Positions 13,139-25,929 of a DNA stretch of 64,000 nt are shown piece by piece. Source of the DNA: Austropuccinia psidii (lineage: Eukaryota > Basidiomycota > Pucciniomycetes > Pucciniales > Sphaerophragmiaceae); assembly GCA_023105745.1 (NCBI GenBank), contig JALGQZ010000009.1:9336937-9400936 (forward strand), read 5' to 3'. A program made the position numbers and the translations under genes. Below the pieces are notes generated by a model. It was not told where the DNA came from. It worked only from the letters and a program-made list of their open reading frames with translations, and ran no database searches. The first letter of the stretch is position 1. The number at the start of each line of letters is the position of its first letter.

Positions 13139-14942
13139 TGGATATGAAACTGCACTTGAAAATCAAGTACTTTTCCTGTCCTCAAAATGTGTATAAGGTA
13201 AAATTGGATTAAAAATAGTAAGAAACATTATTTTTAAGAGAAAACACACCAAATTTTCTGTTTATAAATTGATAAGTTAAAAAAATCTTATTATAAAGAT
13301 TTCTTCTTTTACCAACAATAAAAATTTATGCAAAAATACTCTACAAGAGATATTTAAGGCTACAACAGAAATTTCTTCGAGAAATTTGAATTGGAATTAA
13401 TTGAGCAAAGAACTGCAAGAAATTAATTAAAGAAAGAATTCTTTGAAAAGATATTTAAAGAGAAAACACACCCTAAAGTGACCAGAGTGAATTTGGAAAC
13501 AACGTGACAAAGTTAACAGTGATGAAAGATGTTTTAATTCACTTTTGGGGTGGTTCAAGGGGTAAAAATGATTATAAGAGTTACAAACACTGATTATAAT
13601 GATTTTTTCATATTCTTGAAAGGTTTAAAATGATTTTGAAAGGGTGGTTGCAATCTTTTATTGATTTTTTTAACAGTGTTTAAACTAATTATAAAAGGAA
13701 AAGATTCTAACATGAATCAAAAAGTGGGGCAAAGAAGAAATTCTTTTATAACCATCAATTTTCTTACTCCAAAAGTAAGATTTACTCTTACCAGCCGTTG
13801 AAAACACTCTGACAACAGAAAAGCCAATTATGGCGTCATTGAACCATGGTTTAGACAAAGAAAAGGCTGGTTTTAGCCATTTTTTGCTATTTTTAGCTAT
13901 TTTAGACCCTTAGATCAGCCATTAATCTAGTAATACCTGGTCTAGAGCCCTCACAGAATGTCATAATGTGTGTAAGAGTCGTAGAAACCAGTTGAAACTG
14001 TTTTGACTATGATTGGTTTAACTTAAGGGTAGTTTTACCCTCTTGGCAACAGTTAAAACTGCCCTGGTTGGTATCAAAACCTGCTCATCAATTGAGTCAC
14101 AGACCCTGTGACTCAATTCCAGGCAACACATGATAAACCTTTGCGTGGATTTTGACATCCCACGCCTGTCAGCAAGGATTTTGGGGGTCTGGCTTCCCCT
14201 TGGAGCTAGAGTACCCTTTTCCCCCAGAATCAATCTTTCCAATTTATTTTTTCTTTTAATTCCTCATCATGTAATACACTTGTAATTTACACATATAATT
14301 AAATTGAATTTTACAGTACACAACTGTAATAATTGACACCTCATATGTAAATTACAGTTCAATTATGTAATACACTTGCACATTTTGACATTTCAATTGA
14401 AAATACTTCAATTCCTAATAACTTCTAAACTACACACAACAACTCAATTTTAACACAAAAATTGATGGATAACACCACATCTGGTGCGAATTAAATTAAA
14501 GTTTTGATTATTTTCAACTTTTTTACAGAAAATACTAAAAACTTAATTTAAGCTTATTTAGAGTTGAGTTACAGCAATTTTACCCAGAGGTGACCCCACC
14601 TTATTTTTTATGAGGAACCCAATGGTGAATTAATTTTCTTAAGTTTATTTATTGGATACAAATTTATAATATATTTTATGTAACTTTTCACCAAAAATAT
14701 TTTAATTTTATTAAAAATTCATTTTATTTAATTTTTTCAAGTAAAAATGCAATTTCACAATTTTAAAATTTAATGTAATTTTTATTTCAAATTATAATTA
14801 AATTTTCATTTTTGTATGTAAATTTGTATTCATATTTCAATTTTTCTTTTGAGAATATAAATAAGTTTATTTTATTTATATTTATATTATATTTTGTTAT
14901 TGGTGGTCTTTTGGGTATATGAAAATACCTCTAAGGCTCACA
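13139..14942 (-). repeat. E1 5' LTR
   Basis: The LTR is 1,804 bp and pairs with 3,023-4,819. It begins (minus strand) TGTGAGCCTTAGAGG and ends CCACACCTTACA. It carries the same palindrome GAGTCACAG-ACC-CTGTGACTC (14,094-14,114) as its partner. Confidence 0.9.
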
Positions 14943-15480
14943 CCATTCCTTTCACATGCAGATTTTTGATCCAACCCAAGGAAAGTTGATTCATAGTTAC
15001 ACAAAATTATTCCTGCACATTATTTGGGCTTTTTATGTGTTTCACAAATACACACCTGAATCATTTTGCAGCTGGCTCCACCCTTTTCACAAGCAGCTTT
15101 TCAATTCCACAATCACCAGGGAGAATCTCGTGTCAATCGTCGGCAATCAACTTCACGTCAATCAAACGTCAAGCAGGATAAAATTCAAGCGAACGTCAAG
15201 CAAAAATCAAGCGAACATTGAGCACATGTCGCATCCTGGTATTACACCAAATCCTGTGACATTCACCAATATTGGTTCCCCTGTGTCTTCAACTGAGATT
15301 TCTCACCACTGGATCCTCCCTAAACCATCCAAAAGTTGGTAAAAATTACACAAGACCCGCCTGTTTCCACACGCACACATCAAAGAGGTCCTTCAGCCAG
15401 TCTTGATGTAGTGGCAGGGGGTTTGACCTCACCAGGTCATCCATGAAAGGACTCCCCCTCCGCGGATGACACTGGTAGAG
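14943..15480. repeat. dispersed repeat R1, right fragment plus inverted R1 sequence
   Basis: The first ~170 bases continue the R1 unit cut by E1 and contain another TGGCTCCACCC...GCAG block in plus orientation. From about 15,220 the R1 blocks appear in reverse orientation (CACCAAATCCTGTGACATTCACC; then CACACATCAAAGAGGTC and AGGTCATCCAT). The locus is therefore an inverted or rearranged pair of R1 copies. Confidence 0.6.
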
Positions 15481-15489
15481 CTCGCCGCA

Positions 15490-15600
15490 CAATACCGCGG
15501 GGGCGGTTGCATTGGTGTGTGCATGCACAAGGGCGGGTGCATAAGTGTGTGCATGTGCCCATGCAGGGGCGGGTATGTAAGCATGTGCATAAGGGCCAAT
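15490..15600 (+). repeat. short GC-rich minisatellite
   Basis: There are about three imperfect copies of a ~30-35 bp unit built on GGGCGGGTGCATAAGTGTG and related TGTGTGCATG runs. It is GC-rich against an AT-rich background. Overlapping open frames exist on both strands because of the repeat, and I do not regard them as genes. Confidence 0.7.
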
Positions 15601-15848
15601 TCCCCTTCCAACGTGATGATGGCACAGTTGGACATTTTGGCTGCTGTGATAGGTGAGTGTCTGGGACATTTGATCATTGAAATTGGCTTATTCACACTGT
15701 ACCCAATGTCAAAATAGTAATTTGTTTGTGGCAATGTGAAATAATGGGCTTTGCTTGTCACAATGGCATGTCTCTGTCACCAAATTTTGACGCAGTTTTT
15801 TCACTAACAAAATTGCTAATGAATCTGAGAGATTTGCATTTTTGTAGA

Positions 15849-18620
15849 CTAAGTATCATGAAAGAATGGTTTTATCATTACAAGAAGTCCACATGACATA
15901 ACGTTGTTATCATACAATCCACAATTACCTTCTATTTCTTCTTCAGATATAATCACTTTTCCATCATCAAAACCAACAGCTTTATAAATATTGAGATGCA
16001 GCCAATCTGGTAAGAAATTCACATCAATCTTCAAAGTCTTCAATATTAGAAAGTTATTGTTCAGCATGCAAGATGGCTCAGAGACTTTAAAAATGGTATT
16101 AATAGCACCAAAATGTCATGGGTTGCCCCTCAGAAAACTTATCACACTTTTGCTGACATTTTTGGATTCAGTTGAAAATACATTGTTCCCAATATTGATT
16201 TTTGAAACTGGAAAATACCAAGGTGAGACAATCCTTGAAGTGGGATGACTTGTGGAGTGTATGTTAGTGTCTAATCTGATCCATTCAACTATTTCCCTTG
16301 TGGAATGAAAATTCTGTAAGTACTCAACCAGGCAATCATAATTTTCTTGGTCATGGCAGGATGGTTTTTATGTTTTTGGTGATTTAACAGGGCAGGCAGC
16401 TGTGATTTGAAAAGTTGTTTTATTTCACATGGGACAGATGGGGATTTCAGGAGAACAGAAAGGTTGGAACATCTACAGATATGTTGAAGCAAGGTTTTAT
16501 CTAAATCATCTATTCAGAGTTTCAAGAAGTTAGTCATATTCAGTTCTTGTGTTTAATAAATGTGAATAGATTGATCTTATTAATTGACCTACATATTTTG
16601 TTATTTGTTGGCATCTTTGCAAATACTCCAATCAAGCGCTCATAACCCCATGTGGCTGAGGCTTGTGCTGGGCCCCAACGTTGGAAGAGTTTGGGAATAT
16701 GATCAGAAAAATGATGGTTTGGTTTACTTTTCTGTTTTGGAAACAGGTTTTGATTGGAAAGGCAGAATCTTTTCCAATGTTCATAAAATTTCTTTGCATC
16801 ATCCATTGAAACAGTCCAACTTGTGGCAATGTTGATAGCACTAATCAAATTGAATGTATTCTTGGTTAGTTCATTTGCAAGCTCTTCTGATTGACCCATG
16901 TTTCTTTGTGTGTTGGTGGATTTGTGTTCATCTAACAACATCTGTTGACTTACCCTTAAAAATGGAATATAGACCTTGTATAAGAGAGCCCATTCAGCGG
17001 CTTTCAAACTACCATGAGAGGGGCAACCCATTTTGCGGGGTACTCTTGTCCATTACAAGGGAATTATGGTATCAGATATGATTTTTTGGAGATGCTCCAG
17101 AGCCTCACCCTTGAGCTGGTGATCACTCAGTGCACTGATATCCAATTCAGGGGGATTTAATAAGTGGGGATGTAATAGGCATCAAATGAAGGAATCTCCG
17201 CAGAACCACTATATGGATGTTCCATGTGAGGGGTGGGAATTGGGTGGAAGTAGTGGGGAGTGACTCATTTATTATTTTTGCTGTGTCTCTTCTCAGGGAG
17301 TGGGCCTCTGTCAATGTGATTTTATCAAGAGAGCTGTTGGAGGTCATGTAATGTGAGTCTGAACTGTTGCTGTCATTGTATTTCCTGCGGGACCTGAAAC
17401 AAATTTTTGATTTCCACTCTGGAATGCACAATTTGAAATTTGCATGATCCTTCAAAATTCCAAGTATTAAATTATGCATGATGTCAAGAGTAACCATTCT
17501 GGTTGCATCCCAATATGGAAGGTCTTCCAAAATTGAATATCGCAATGCATACTCAGAAAAAATTGCTTGTCTTTGTTGTGGAAATGCCCAAAGCCATTTT
17601 GCAATGGTTGATTTATAATTTTGGTATGAGCACATGTAGTGAAATTGAGGACCAATTTCTTCAATTTGGGCTTTGTGAATAGTGAAAAAATTACAAAAGT
17701 GGTTTCCTGAATGAGAAATAAATCCAGTAAGCTTGTGCATGGCAACCACATCTGCAATGGCCATGAGAATGGCAACACAGATAAAGGATCCTGAAGTACC
17801 TGTTGAGGTGGGTGAAAAATGGTAACCTTTCCATAGCTCTTTGAGCTCCTTGATGAGTGGCATTAATAGGTAATTCAATCAAAGGGCAGTTGGCTCCTTT
17901 GGACTAGGGATGATTCCTGAAACATAGAAATTCTCTGGCTTCAATATTTCACTTGGGAGGAGATTAAGACAAATGAGCATGATAGGTCCAATGCTGGCCA
18001 ACCGGGTTGACTTTCCATGTGCATTAAACCAGTTCATATAAATGGAGAAGGCCAATGCACCAGGAATGGACATGAATGGGGGGTCATGAATATTTCTAGT
18101 GCCTGTGAAGCATCTCCAGACCAATCCATCCCAGATGTCACATTTGGGGGAACCTTTGGGAGTTTGGGATTTTTGATGTTGATGCAGAATTTCCATAATT
18201 CCAGCCCACTGGAGAAAGCTGGCAAGCCAATTTTCAAATGGTTCATAAATGAATTTTTTTGTTGGTATACATTTTTGCTTCATGTTTGTTGTGATTTGGG
18301 TGTGGGGTTCAAATGAATAGATTAATTTGCCTAATGATTGTGTGCAAGGGGGATAATGATCATTTGGGTCATTATGGCGTTGACAGTGGGGTTGGTCAGT
18401 TTTGACTGATTCAGTAAGTCCATTAAGAAAGGAACATTGAGGACAACATATATAGTTTTAAATCACTGACTCCAATTGGAGATGTTCAAATATGGTACTG
18501 AGAACTTGAGGTATATGGAATGCAGGAGTGGGGGACCACCTGAGCTTGAGATACTGGACTTCATCAGCAGGTTCAGGGAGGGGTTGAGAATGTGTGAAGC
18601 CCTGCAGGGTATATTATACC
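15849..18620 (-). pseudogene. Tnp2/Plavaka-like (CACTA superfamily) transposase, C-terminal ~900 codons
   Basis: The gene would encode a cut-and-paste DNA transposase. In one frame from 18,620 I can follow a region with YICCPQCSFLNG and CQRHNDP...PPCTQ (cysteine-rich, zinc-binding-like), then WLASFLQWAGI, DIWDGLVWRCF, LAFSIYMNWFNAHGKS and a GIIPSPKEPTAL block. These are hallmarks of basidiomycete Tnp2/Plavaka transposases. After the stop at 17,879 come GFISHSGNHFC, LPYWDATRMVTLDIMHNLILG (17,147-17,878) and, after a frame change, PSHGSLKAAEW and WGPAQASATWGYERLIG (16,540-17,031). The C-terminus runs to a stop at 15,849. Breaks seen are in-frame TAA 18,458-18,460, TGA 17,879-17,881, a frame change near 17,150, TAA 17,053-17,055, and further stops beyond 16,540. 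Its N-terminus lies beyond E2 at 29,584. Confidence 0.83.
18616..18620. repeat. E2 target-site duplication, left copy (ATACC)
   Basis: ATACC sits directly before the E2 LTR and recurs directly after the other LTR at 29,584-29,588. Ty3/Gypsy elements typically make 5-bp duplications. Confidence 0.9.
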
Positions 18621-20797
18621 TCTAAGATTTGTCTATGAAACTCTTGATAATAGTAACAATATCAAGAGTACTATGACTGTCCTCAGTAGAAAAATATAAT
18701 ATAATGAAATACTATAACCACAAATTTAAATATAATTATTAAAAATAATTATATAAAAAAAATAAATTTAATTATTATTATAAAAATATAATAATTATAA
18801 TAAATTATAATTATTCTATTATTGTTATAGTCACTGACAATTATAACAATAAGAAGTGTAAAGGTCTTAATGAGACAATTACATGTGGAAAATATAAATA
18901 TTTAACCACTTATAAATAATATAAATATTATTTATAAAAAGAATTAAACACACACTGTGCAGAAATGATTCTTTATAGAATAAAATTCTATATAAAAAAA
19001 ACTATTACTAGATAAAAAAATATATAGAACTTTAGAGAAAACTTACTTATAAGACTTATTTAATACAACAAGTCAAATACAACAGTGATTATATTAAATA
19101 AAGATTTATAAGTTAAAAACACGCCAAAAATCAATAAATTTAAAGATAAAACAACCTTTTATAATAAAAGTTATGATTAAAGAGTTTTTGAGAGGAATTT
19201 GTGGATTTTTAAAAGATATTTAAGATGATAATTTTATATAATAAAATTTATTATAGATGATTACAACAATAATCTGAATTCTATGACTTCAATTCTTTAA
19301 TTTGATAAATAAAGAATAAAAATAACTTAAGAATTACTTTTAATAATAAGATTTTATATTTAATAAAACTTTACCTGTTTAAATTTCTATTATGATTGGA
19401 TTGATAATTGATTATGGACAAAAACAGTGATGAAAAGACTCTTTTTATGTCTACAGAGCAGCTCTCATGATTCATAATGGATGTAGAGGGCGTGCTCAGG
19501 TCAAAACTGAAAACCCATGCTTAAAAATTAAGTTCTTAACTTAAGGCAACTTATTTTTACTTCCAATTTAAAGTTACCAGTGTTATTCTTAACTCCAAGT
19601 GACTTTAATCCTTATTTAGTTTAATTATTTTAAGTTTTAATATAAAATAAGCTTATTTATATTAAATTTCATCACATGAACAACATAAAGTTAGAGCTTC
19701 AAGCAGAAATCTCTTAAACTCAATTTTTAATTAGTTTTTAAAGAAATCATAATTTTCTTTGAGCTTAATTAAAAAAGTAATTTTCCAGGCTAATTACCCA
19801 GGAAACGTATTGATAAAAGATACTTAAAATTGAATTTATATATTGATAATATTAAATTCTAAGCTGTGTGAAATTTTCAAGCAAATCCATTAAGATTTGG
19901 ATTTTTAATGAATTTTTGAAGTTAATGCTATTTTTCCACGTAAAATAGCAATACACACCAAACCTTAGCTTTTGATAAGGTTTCAATGCTTGGAACCTTA
20001 AAGTTTTAAGCTTATTTAAGCTTTTTAAACTTAATTAAGCTTTGACAGTTCTTAAAACCTTGATTTCAAGCCTGCATATTGGGATTTACCCTTTGGCAGC
20101 TTGAAATTCCTGTCCAAATTGGGATAAAACCAGTTTAAACTTTAAGGTTGGATCAAAGTCTAATTTTAAAGTTTAAATAAGGTTTAAAATACTCCAATAC
20201 AGGTGGACAACCTTAATTGAATCATTGCAGATCCAAAAAGTTGGGTACCCCAGCTCTATTTGGTCTTTTTCCTTTGTCCCACCTTTTTGCGTGGATTTTG
20301 CCCATTTATTTATTTAAAGCCATACTATGGCCTTAAACCCTTTTAAATTGAGCTCACGCAGGATTTACATTCTGTATGGCAAATCCTTAGCCAATTCAGT
20401 AAATATACACCACACCTTAATTTTAACTAAAATTTTGGTAAATTTGCATAAACCTTATGTAACTTTAAATTTAAGCTTAATTAAGCTTAAATTTAACAAT
20501 TTTAAAAAAATGTTAAAAAAGCTACATTAGTACTGTGAGATTCTTAAATCTTCCAATAACACAAGAAATAAGTGTTTTTGGGTATAACACCCTATGGGTG
20601 TACCCTAGGTTATTTTTGGTGTAGAATCCAAAAATGACCTAATAATTATAACTTTGTTTATCCAAAAAAAAGTTATACTTATTTTTTATTATTTTTAATT
20701 TTAAATTCAACTAAAAAGTCTGTTTAAGACAAATTTAATTGTTTATAAAATCTTTTGTGGCCTTATGGGTATGTTATACATACCTCACAGGCTCACA
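18621..20797 (-). repeat. E2 3' LTR
   Basis: The LTR is 2,177 bp. Its outer end (TCTAAGATTTGTC) carries two changes from the TGTAAGGTTTGTC of its partner. Its inner end, TGTGAGCCTG on the minus strand, abuts the polypurine tract. Confidence 0.95.
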
Positions 20798-20809
20798 TTC
20801 CCTACCACC
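20798..20809 (-). other. E2 polypurine tract
   Basis: On the minus strand this is GGTGGTAGGGAA, preceded by a long T run, immediately upstream of the 3' LTR. It is identical to the E3 tract. Confidence 0.85.
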
Positions 20810-20937
20810 AAAAAAAAAATCGTACTACAATTTTTCTTCTGCAGTATACCCCCAAGTTTTGTGGGGGGGGGTATAATCCACTGTCCAACCTCTCTACTTA
20901 TACTGTTCAAGTATGTAAAGCACACAATTCAAACTTT

Positions 20938-22815
20938 TTATTGAGGAATTGGTCTCCTCTCATGTCTGAATCTTCTGAGAAACCTTTGGGAATCAGGTAT
21001 TTTACTCTCTTCAATCCACTCATCTTCATGTTGTGGATTTCTGTACCTGACTAAGTATTCTCTTTCATTTTTACCCCTAAGTCTTCTTTCTTTAAAGACT
21101 TTTAGTACCTTTTTCTCCTCACTTGGCTCAAGTGGGGGTACCTCTAAGGGTGTTTCATTTCTTAAAGGAAATAATTCCTTATCACTTGATGTGTAATGCT
21201 TTACAAGACTGACAGGAAAAGTTGGGTGTTTGTTTCCTAACTCTCCTGACAGCTCTACTTGTACTGCATTTGTCCCATGAAGGGCCTTAATAATAAATGG
21301 TCCTGCAAAGGAATCTTTCAATTTCTTTGGACCTTTAATATTATTAAAGTTCAAGGTTGAAACTAGTATTAAGTCCCCTACTTTGAATTCTGGTGTTTTA
21401 TGACTCTTATCCCATTTCTGCTTAGCATATTCAAAGGCATCATTCATGCTTTGATTTACATGATGTCTCACTTTATCAAGCAATAGCTTAAAGATTGAAG
21501 CAGTTGGATGAATGTCAACCAAATCTTTTTTCAAAGTATCAACTGGAAGTTTGGGGTTCCATCCTTTTTCCAACATTGCAGGAGTCTTGCCTGTTGAAGC
21601 ATGGATGGAGGTCTTGTAGGCTAATTCCAATGCTGGTATAAGAGTACACCAATCATGGGTAAAGCCATCAGAATCTTTAAACTCCAGGCCATAAGCACAA
21701 AATCTTCTGATCATGTCCTCAAGGGTTTGAATCATTCTTTCTGCCAGCCCATCTGTTTGTGGATGGTAGGCTGTTGAAAATGATAATTTTGTACCCAAAA
21801 GCTTATGTAGATTAGTCCATAAGGCTGATGTGAATTTTGGGTCTCTATCACTAATGATATTTTTAAAGAGACAAGTATGGGATATGACTCTGTTCCAAAT
21901 CAAAAGATCTGTATCCATAGCTGTGTCATATTTATGACATGGTAAAAAGATTGGTGTTTTGCTATATCTGTCCACAATAACAAGACATGCATTGTAACTT
22001 TTATCACCTCCAGGTGGTAAGGCAGTTACCCAATCCATGTGAACCACTTCCCATGGGGTACTTGGTTCTTGAATATGGATCATTAAACCAAGTCTTTTAC
22101 CAGTAGCTTTATTGGCTTTCTGGCATCTATCACAACTATGACAGTACTCAATGACATATTTTCTCCAAGATGGCCACCAGGCACATGTCTGAATTCCTTC
22201 CATTGCTCTGTCTTCAGACAGATGTCCAGAATAAATGTTATCATGGCATTCTAGTAGTATTGTGTTAATCAACATTTTACTACATAGAACCATGACACAT
22301 GTGTGTTTGGATCTATGATATAGTATACCATCAAACAAATGGAATCTTCCATTATCATAAGATGTTTTCCAAATATCATCCAGAGAATTAGCCAAGGCTA
22401 TATCTTTACAATCTTTGTCAAGTAGAGCAGTAAGAATATGACAATTCTTATCTTGCTTGTAGCTTTCTCTAACTTCTTCAAAGAATTCTGTTCCAACATC
22501 TGTGATATTAATTCCTTCAATTGGAATTTGAGGTTCTGCACTTGTAGGAACATAGGCAGGGTTATCAGGTGTATTGGGTAATGCCCATCTACTCAAGCCA
22601 TCAGCATTCTTATGAATATTTCCAGCTTTATGTACTATGGTCATATTGCCTCTATACTCCTGTATAGCAATCTGCCATCTTAACATGTGTCTGTTTGGAG
22701 TCTTAATGTTAAGAAGTGACTTTACTGCATTACAATCAGTAATTACTTGAAACACACTACCATCAAGATAGTAATGAAGTTTTTCCAGAGCCCAAACAAG
22801 GCAAAGGCACTCCAT
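20938..22815 (-). CDS. E2 pol: RNase H end, integrase, chromodomain-like tail
   Basis: This open stretch of 625 residues in the gag-pol frame is separated from RT only by the TAA at 22,858. It contains the end of RNase H ([10 protein letters not shown]), the integrase zinc domain ([16 protein letters not shown] ... [10 protein letters not shown]), the catalytic core with [22 protein letters not shown] and [12 protein letters not shown] in DD35E spacing, a [14 protein letters not shown] segment, and a C-terminal chromodomain-like region ([16 protein letters not shown]). The integrase inserts the cDNA, and the tail probably guides it to chromatin. It ends with a natural stop at 20,938. Confidence 0.93.
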   Translation of the reverse strand: MECLCLVWALEKLHYYLDGSVFQVITDCNAVKSLLNIKTPNRHMLRWQIAIQEYRGNMTIVHKAGNIHKNADGLSRWALPNTPDNPAYVPTSAEPQIPIEGINITDVGTEFFEEVRESYKQDKNCHILTALLDKDCKDIALANSLDDIWKTSYDNGRFHLFDGILYHRSKHTCVMVLCSKMLINTILLECHDNIYSGHLSEDRAMEGIQTCAWWPSWRKYVIEYCHSCDRCQKANKATGKRLGLMIHIQEPSTPWEVVHMDWVTALPPGGDKSYNACLVIVDRYSKTPIFLPCHKYDTAMDTDLLIWNRVISHTCLFKNIISDRDPKFTSALWTNLHKLLGTKLSFSTAYHPQTDGLAERMIQTLEDMIRRFCAYGLEFKDSDGFTHDWCTLIPALELAYKTSIHASTGKTPAMLEKGWNPKLPVDTLKKDLVDIHPTASIFKLLLDKVRHHVNQSMNDAFEYAKQKWDKSHKTPEFKVGDLILVSTLNFNNIKGPKKLKDSFAGPFIIKALHGTNAVQVELSGELGNKHPTFPVSLVKHYTSSDKELFPLRNETPLEVPPLEPSEEKKVLKVFKERRLRGKNEREYLVRYRNPQHEDEWIEESKIPDSQRFLRRFRHERRPIPQ

Positions 22816-22857
22816 TTGGCTAGCTCCATATTTTGCCTCAGTAGGTTTAATTTGTCT

Positions 22858-24528
22858 TTAAATAAAACAAATTGGACCTTCATAAGGCTTGTCATTGACA
22901 ATTTGAACTTGATGAAGAGCAGCTCCTAAACCATCACCACATGCATCAATATACATCTTGAAAGGAAGTTTCCAGTCTGGCATTAATAATAATGGTGCAT
23001 TGGTCAAGGCATACTTGATTTTATCATATGCTTTAATTCTCTCCTGTGTCATTTCAAAAACAGTTTGCTGATCACAAATTCTGTATAATGATCTGGCATG
23101 GATTGCAAAATCTTTAAGGTGTTGCCTGTAATAACTGGCAAATCCTAAGAAAGACATCATTTCTTTTTTGTTCTGGGGCATTTGTTTCAGTAAAACTGCA
23201 GCCACTTTTTTTTTGTCAACACCAAGGCTCAGTCCTGATACTACATGTCCCAGAGCTTTTAACTCATGAAACCCAAAACTACATTTTTTAAGAGAAATTT
23301 TCATTTTCACTTGTAGAATTTTCTTAAGTACTAATGAAAGTCTCTCTAAATGTAATTTCCAGGTTTCTGAACAAATGATAATGTCATCAATATAAATGAT
23401 TAACCATCCATCTGATAATTCATGTGGGAATATGGTATTCATCATTCTTTGATAATGAGAGGGTGCATTTTTAATACCAAAAGGCATCCTCAAATATTCA
23501 TAAATACCACAATGAGCAATTATTCTCAATAATTTCTTAGCATGAGGTGTTGTAACATTCTGATGGAAGCCTTTAAGAGCATCCATGGAAGTAATAAACT
23601 TGGCTTTGGATAATTGAGTCAAAGTCTCATGGATTCTAGGGATTGGATACCTGTCTGGAATAGTATAGGTATTCAGTGCTCTAAAATCACCAACCATCCT
23701 TGACTTATCATTATGCCAAGTAATGATTACTGGAGTTGTGACTTCCACTTCCTCATTGTGTCCAACTTTTCTAAGAACTCTCAGTTTCATTAGTTCATTA
23801 ATATGACTTTCTAATTCTTCTCTAGCCCTAGGGCTAGCTGGGTAAGCTGGTCTTCTTAATAGTGGGGGATAAGGTCTCTCCACATTAAGCATGATATCCA
23901 CTTCATGGCCTTTTATAGCCCCAAGTGGTTCATCATCAGAAGCAAAGGCTTCTTTAAATTGAAATAAAATTTCAATAAGCTCTTCCTTCATTTCTGGTGT
24001 TAATTCAGGACCAATTCGTGCTTCACTTAATTGATCTGACACAAATCTTTCTTTATTAACATTTTTTACTTGTTGAATTACAGTAATTTCTTTTCTTTCT
24101 GGAGAAAAAGCAAATTTTTGCCTTTTATTTTCCCCTATAGTGAAATATCTGTCCTTATGATTATTAATATCAATACCATATATATTGAGATAATCATTTC
24201 CAAGTATAAAGTGCTTTGAAGTACAATTATTCATAACAAAAAATGCAGCTTTCAATCTCATACTTCCTGCAGGATGAGGAAATATTATTGCTGCTTCAAA
24301 TATACCCAAAGGATGCATATTCTGGCTAGCAATGCTGAATTTTACACCCTCAATTGGCATCAACTTGTCTTGCAAATTGGTATAAATTTTGTCAAGATAA
24401 TCCTTTCCAACACATGTGCAAAAAGCACCTGAGTCAAGATTTATCTTGGCTTCTGTGTTATTTATCACAATATTAGTGATACAAGATGACCCAGCTGTAT
24501 AACCTTTACCTCTGGCAGGTTTCGTTTT
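22858..24528 (-). CDS. E2 pol: protease, reverse transcriptase, RNase H (start)
   Basis: The open stretch lies between TAA 24,529-24,531 and TAA 22,858-22,860. A retropepsin-like region carries the active-site motif [11 protein letters not shown] follows with [48 protein letters not shown] and the catalytic [12 protein letters not shown], then a connection region ([16 protein letters not shown]) and RNase H with [17 protein letters not shown]. The closing TAA replaces the Ser of [10 protein letters not shown] seen in E3. All catalytic residues are present, so the element is disabled by nonsense changes and not by loss of domains. Confidence 0.93.
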   Translation of the reverse strand, partial: KTKPARGKGYTAGSSCITNIVINNTEAKINLDSGAFCTCVGKDYLDKIYTNLQDKLMPIEGVKFSIASQNMHPLGIFEAAIIFPHPAGSMRLKAAFFVMNNCTSKHFILGNDYLNIYGIDINNHKDRYFTIGENKRQKFAFSPERKEITVIQQVKNVNKERFVSDQLSEARIGPELTPEMKEELIEILFQFKEAFASDDEPLGAIKGHEVDIMLNVERPYPPLLRRPAYPASPRAREELESHINELMKLRVLRKVGHNEEVEVTTPVIITWHNDKSRMVGDFRALNTYTIPDRYPIPRIHETLTQLSKAKFITSMDALKGFHQNVTTPHAKKLLRIIAHCGIYEYLRMPFGIKNAPSHYQRMMNTIFPHELSDGWLIIYIDDIIICSETWKLHLERLSLVLKKILQVKMKISLKKCSFGFHELKALGHVVSGLSLGVDKKKVAAVLLKQMPQNKKEMMSFLGFASYYRQHLKDFAIHARSLYRICDQQTVFEMTQERIKAYDKIKYALTNAPLLLMPDWKLPFKMYIDACGDGLGAALHQVQIVNDKPYEGPICFI

Positions 24529-24756
24529 TTACATTTTGGCATCTTACACATGTATGAGATCCATACATTCATCACTGTACTGTGGTAAGTGAGTATGTAC
24601 CTCAGTGACTTCAAAAGAAACATTAATATTTTCTATACTAAGTTCTTCTGATGCTTCTTCTTCTTCTGAAGGTTCAGAATCACTTTCATGTAAAGTTACA
24701 TCAGTTTCCTTTGTGTCTTCCACTTTTTCAACACTTATCTCATTGACTCTTGTCTT

Positions 24757-25929
24757 TTATGGACAAGTGTTTGCTAAATGAGATGTACTTCCACATTTAT
24801 GACATTTCAAAGGAGGTCTGTCATGTGGTTTATTTGGTTTTGAAATTGGTTTCCCACTAGTCTTGTTGTCTAATGGGGGTTGATACCAATTTCTTCCAAT
24901 TTTTGTTCCAGTAGTGATATCCTCCATAGCATTGATACAATCTTCTGTAGAGCAAGGCTCAATACATCTGCTTCTTATAGCATGCTCAAGGTCACCACCA
25001 CACTGTCTTAATATCCTTTTATGTACCATTGGTTCAGACATATCAGGATGAAGGGCAGTTAATCTGTCCTTCTGTTTAAGAAACCAGGTCATGGGCCTGT
25101 CCCTCTCAATATTAAAAATGGCTTCTTCAAAAGAATTTTCCATTCTAAATCTCCAGGAATCATTTGCCCATTTGGAAATAACTTGTTCTTTCCACCAAGG
25201 CCAAGAATGTTTACCATGGTCTTGTCTAATTTTATAATACCATCTCTTAGCTGATTTGGTAAATAATGAGTGTAATCTGGCACTTATGTATTCATCTGGT
25301 ATGTTAAAGTCTTCTTTGAACATATCAATTGTCTTCATAAATTCCATATGATTATATTCTCCTTCACCACTGAAGGTTGGCCATTCCTCTAATCTTGGAA
25401 TGTCTTTGAAATTGCAAGCAGTTTCCACATCATTACTTGAAATTGTATGATGTAAATCATTGTTCAAGTTAAGAACATTTCTGTCAAGAAATGGTGTGGA
25501 TTTCCTTGGCAATTCATTTTTTAGTGATATATTATTAATACTTGATTGAATATCTTCTTTCAATTCAAGTCTTGCTTTATCACCTTTTTCCAATTGTTCT
25601 TGAAAAAGAGCTGCATTGTGACCAGTTGAATTTTCCAAGTTTTGAACTTGTATTTTCAATTCTCTTAACTGTCCAGTTATAAAAGAAATTGAATTCTCGT
25701 CTGGTTGATTGAGTAAGGTAATTTTATGCTCAAGTCTTTCACAAATTTGCGTCAAAGACAAAATATTTGCCTTATTAACATTTTCAAGGCCAATAATGGT
25801 TTTTTGTTGGTCTTTAACTTGTAAAATCTCATTACCCAACTTCTGTTGGACATGATCAAATGCTTTAAATTTTGCCATAATTTCTTTATTACAAGATTCA
25901 AAGTAAGTTACAAGCTTTACAAGGTCTAT
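24757..25929 (-). CDS. E2 gag: coiled coil, capsid, CCHC zinc knuckle
   Basis: The open frame runs from the stop at 25,930-25,932 to the TAA at 24,757-24,759. The N-terminal ~130 residues are probable coiled coil (LENVNKANILSLTQICERLEHK). A retrotransposon capsid follows (LEEWPTFSGEGEYNHMEFM, SAKRWYYKIRQDHGKHSWPWW, WANDSWRFRMENSFEEA, RSRCIEPCSTEDC). It ends at the nucleic-acid-binding knuckle CHKCGSTSHLANTC. It shares one frame with protease and RT, separated by three TAA codons and an acidic linker (SDSEPSEEEEASEEL). Capsid forms the virus-like particle and the knuckle binds the RNA. Confidence 0.9.
   Translation of the reverse strand: MDLVKLVTYFESCNKEIMAKFKAFDHVQQKLGNEILQVKDQQKTIIGLENVNKANILSLTQICERLEHKITLLNQPDENSISFITGQLRELKIQVQNLENSTGHNAALFQEQLEKGDKARLELKEDIQSSINNISLKNELPRKSTPFLDRNVLNLNNDLHHTISSNDVETACNFKDIPRLEEWPTFSGEGEYNHMEFMKTIDMFKEDFNIPDEYISARLHSLFTKSAKRWYYKIRQDHGKHSWPWWKEQVISKWANDSWRFRMENSFEEAIFNIERDRPMTWFLKQKDRLTALHPDMSEPMVHKRILRQCGGDLEHAIRSRCIEPCSTEDCINAMEDITTGTKIGRNWYQPPLDNKTSGKPISKPNKPHDRPPLKCHKCGSTSHLANTCP

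Larger units (their letters stand above)
3023..14942 (-). mobile_element. Ty3/Gypsy LTR retrotransposon E1, decayed
   Basis: This is a full-length but inactivated element read on the minus strand. Its LTRs are at 13,139-14,942 (5') and 3,023-4,819 (3'), each beginning TGTGAGCC and ending at a CCTTACA-type terminus. The primer binding site lies just inside the 5' LTR and the GGCGGAGGGAA polypurine tract just inside the 3' LTR. Internal order is gag, capsid, CCHC knuckle, protease, RT, RNase H, integrase and chromodomain-like tail, all with stops and frameshifts in pol. A solo LTR is nested at 9,518-11,412. It inserted into repeat R1. The flanks CCACC and CCATT may be a decayed 5-bp target duplication. 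It is the oldest of the three elements, judged by damage. Confidence 0.9.

Noticed and set aside
15346..15761. His/Ala/Thr-rich frames over the 15.5-kb minisatellite
   Set aside because: All are products of the short repeat; three overlapping frames cannot all be genes.
22858..24759. Repeat-induced point mutation as the cause of the stops
   Set aside because: Several of the changes needed are transversions (GAA to TAA, TCA to TAA, AAA to TAA), which is not the C-to-T signature of RIP.
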